Below the pieces are notes generated by a model. It ran no database searches. It saw nothing but the letters and a program-made list of their open reading frames with translations, and had not been told where the DNA came from. A stretch of DNA of 64,000 bases, from assembly GCF_037176765.1 (NCBI RefSeq), contig NC_090034.1:26481375-26545374 (forward strand). The letters run 5' to 3'. The position numbers and the translations under genes were made by a program. This document shows, one piece after another, positions 63,570 through 64,000 of this stretch (its first letter is position 1; the number at the start of each line of letters is the position of its first letter). Source of the DNA: Anolis sagrei. Taxonomy: Eukaryota; Chordata; Lepidosauria; Squamata; Anolidae.

Positions 63570-64000
63570 ATAGATATGATTTCTGGCGACAGAACAACAG
63601 GAAGTTGAGCTAGAAGCCAAACCGGTCAGGCTGGGTTGCTTCTGCTGTGAGCTCTGGGGCTGGCCAGTGCATTGTTGGCGATCGCCATTTAGGCAGTGCA
63701 ATTCTTCATAGGTAAATCACGGTGACAGGTGCCCAAGCAGGACAGCCAGATCCTCAGCCCCTGCGTCATCATTGCACCCTCTTGGTGTGCAAAGCCAAGG
63801 GCCTGCCAAAGCAGGTGGTGTGCTCCTTGTCGTAACATCTGATCTCTGGAAACATCTGCTCAGTTGCATAAAACACCGGTACAGATGGTGCAAGTGTCAA
63901 AGCTTTTAGAGTCAAAGAGATCTGGTGTGCTCTGTTTTAAGGGTTCAGTGGAAAGCATAAGCAGAGAGTACATATCACATTAATTTTCTAAACTTTCACA
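63570..64000. other. Non-repetitive LUC7L intron 1 sequence
   Basis: No repeat, exon or motif recognised. It contains no frame resembling LUC7L exon 2. Confidence 0.5.

Noticed and set aside
1-64000. CRISPR arrays, LTR retroviruses, capsid- or envelope-bearing elements, rRNA genes
   Set aside because: None recognised on either strand. All RT-like frames fit LINE or Penelope-like families.

Overview
The window is nuclear DNA of a squamate reptile, probably an Anolis-like iguanian. The evidence is spliced vertebrate genes with about 40-70% of residues recognisable against human orthologues, plus a repeat mix of Bov-B, CR1, L2-like, RTE-like and Jockey-like LINEs, Penelope-like elements, tRNA-derived SINEs with a Bov-B-like tail, Helitrons, hAT elements with SPIN-type ends, Tigger-like elements, and long (AAT)n and (CCTT)n tracts. 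No bacterial, viral or CRISPR content was seen.

Four host genes were recognised by protein similarity from memory, with splice sites and phases checked by hand. ANTKMT (FAM173A) is on +, with five coding exons at 8113-10948 encoding 215 aa. CCDC78 is on -, with sixteen coding exons at 37826-11864 encoding 626 aa and every exon phase joining. It meets ANTKMT tail to tail, as in mammals. PERCC1 is on -, with one coding exon at 40393-41250 and a probable non-coding TATA-promoter exon near 43146-43190. LUC7L is on +, with only its CpG-rich promoter and first coding exon (59502-59562) in view. In human all four lie on 16p13.3 but spread over more than 1 Mb; here they fit in about 52 kb.

Layout: 1-5.9 kb is repeats (Jockey-like LINE, Penelope fragments, L2-like 3' ends, a Helitron end and an exact 168-bp direct repeat). 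5.9-11.2 kb is ANTKMT, whose first intron contains a CR1 with an L2-like and a MITE insertion. 11.4-37.8 kb is CCDC78, whose introns hold two ~1.9-kb Helitrons, Bov-B, RTE-like, CR1 and L2-like LINEs, several SINEs, a SPIN-type hAT and a Tigger-like cluster. 38.7-43.6 kb is PERCC1 and its promoter. 43.8-59.1 kb is repeat-dense, with an unrecognised exon-like ORF (53952-54287, -). 59.1-64 kb is the LUC7L promoter, exon 1 and intron 1, the intron opening with a divergent ~115-bp tandem array.

Most unusual: the LUC7L intron-1 array, whose units repeat a splice-acceptor-like and donor-like pair; the orphan exon-like ORF; SPIN-type hATs with intact 8-bp target duplications that share an internal module with Helitrons; Helitrons carrying a CR1-tail array and a host-exon-like fragment; and two SINE families with one tRNA-type head but different LINE tails. 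Gene calls are firm. Repeat family names come from remembered consensus features and are approximate at subfamily level.
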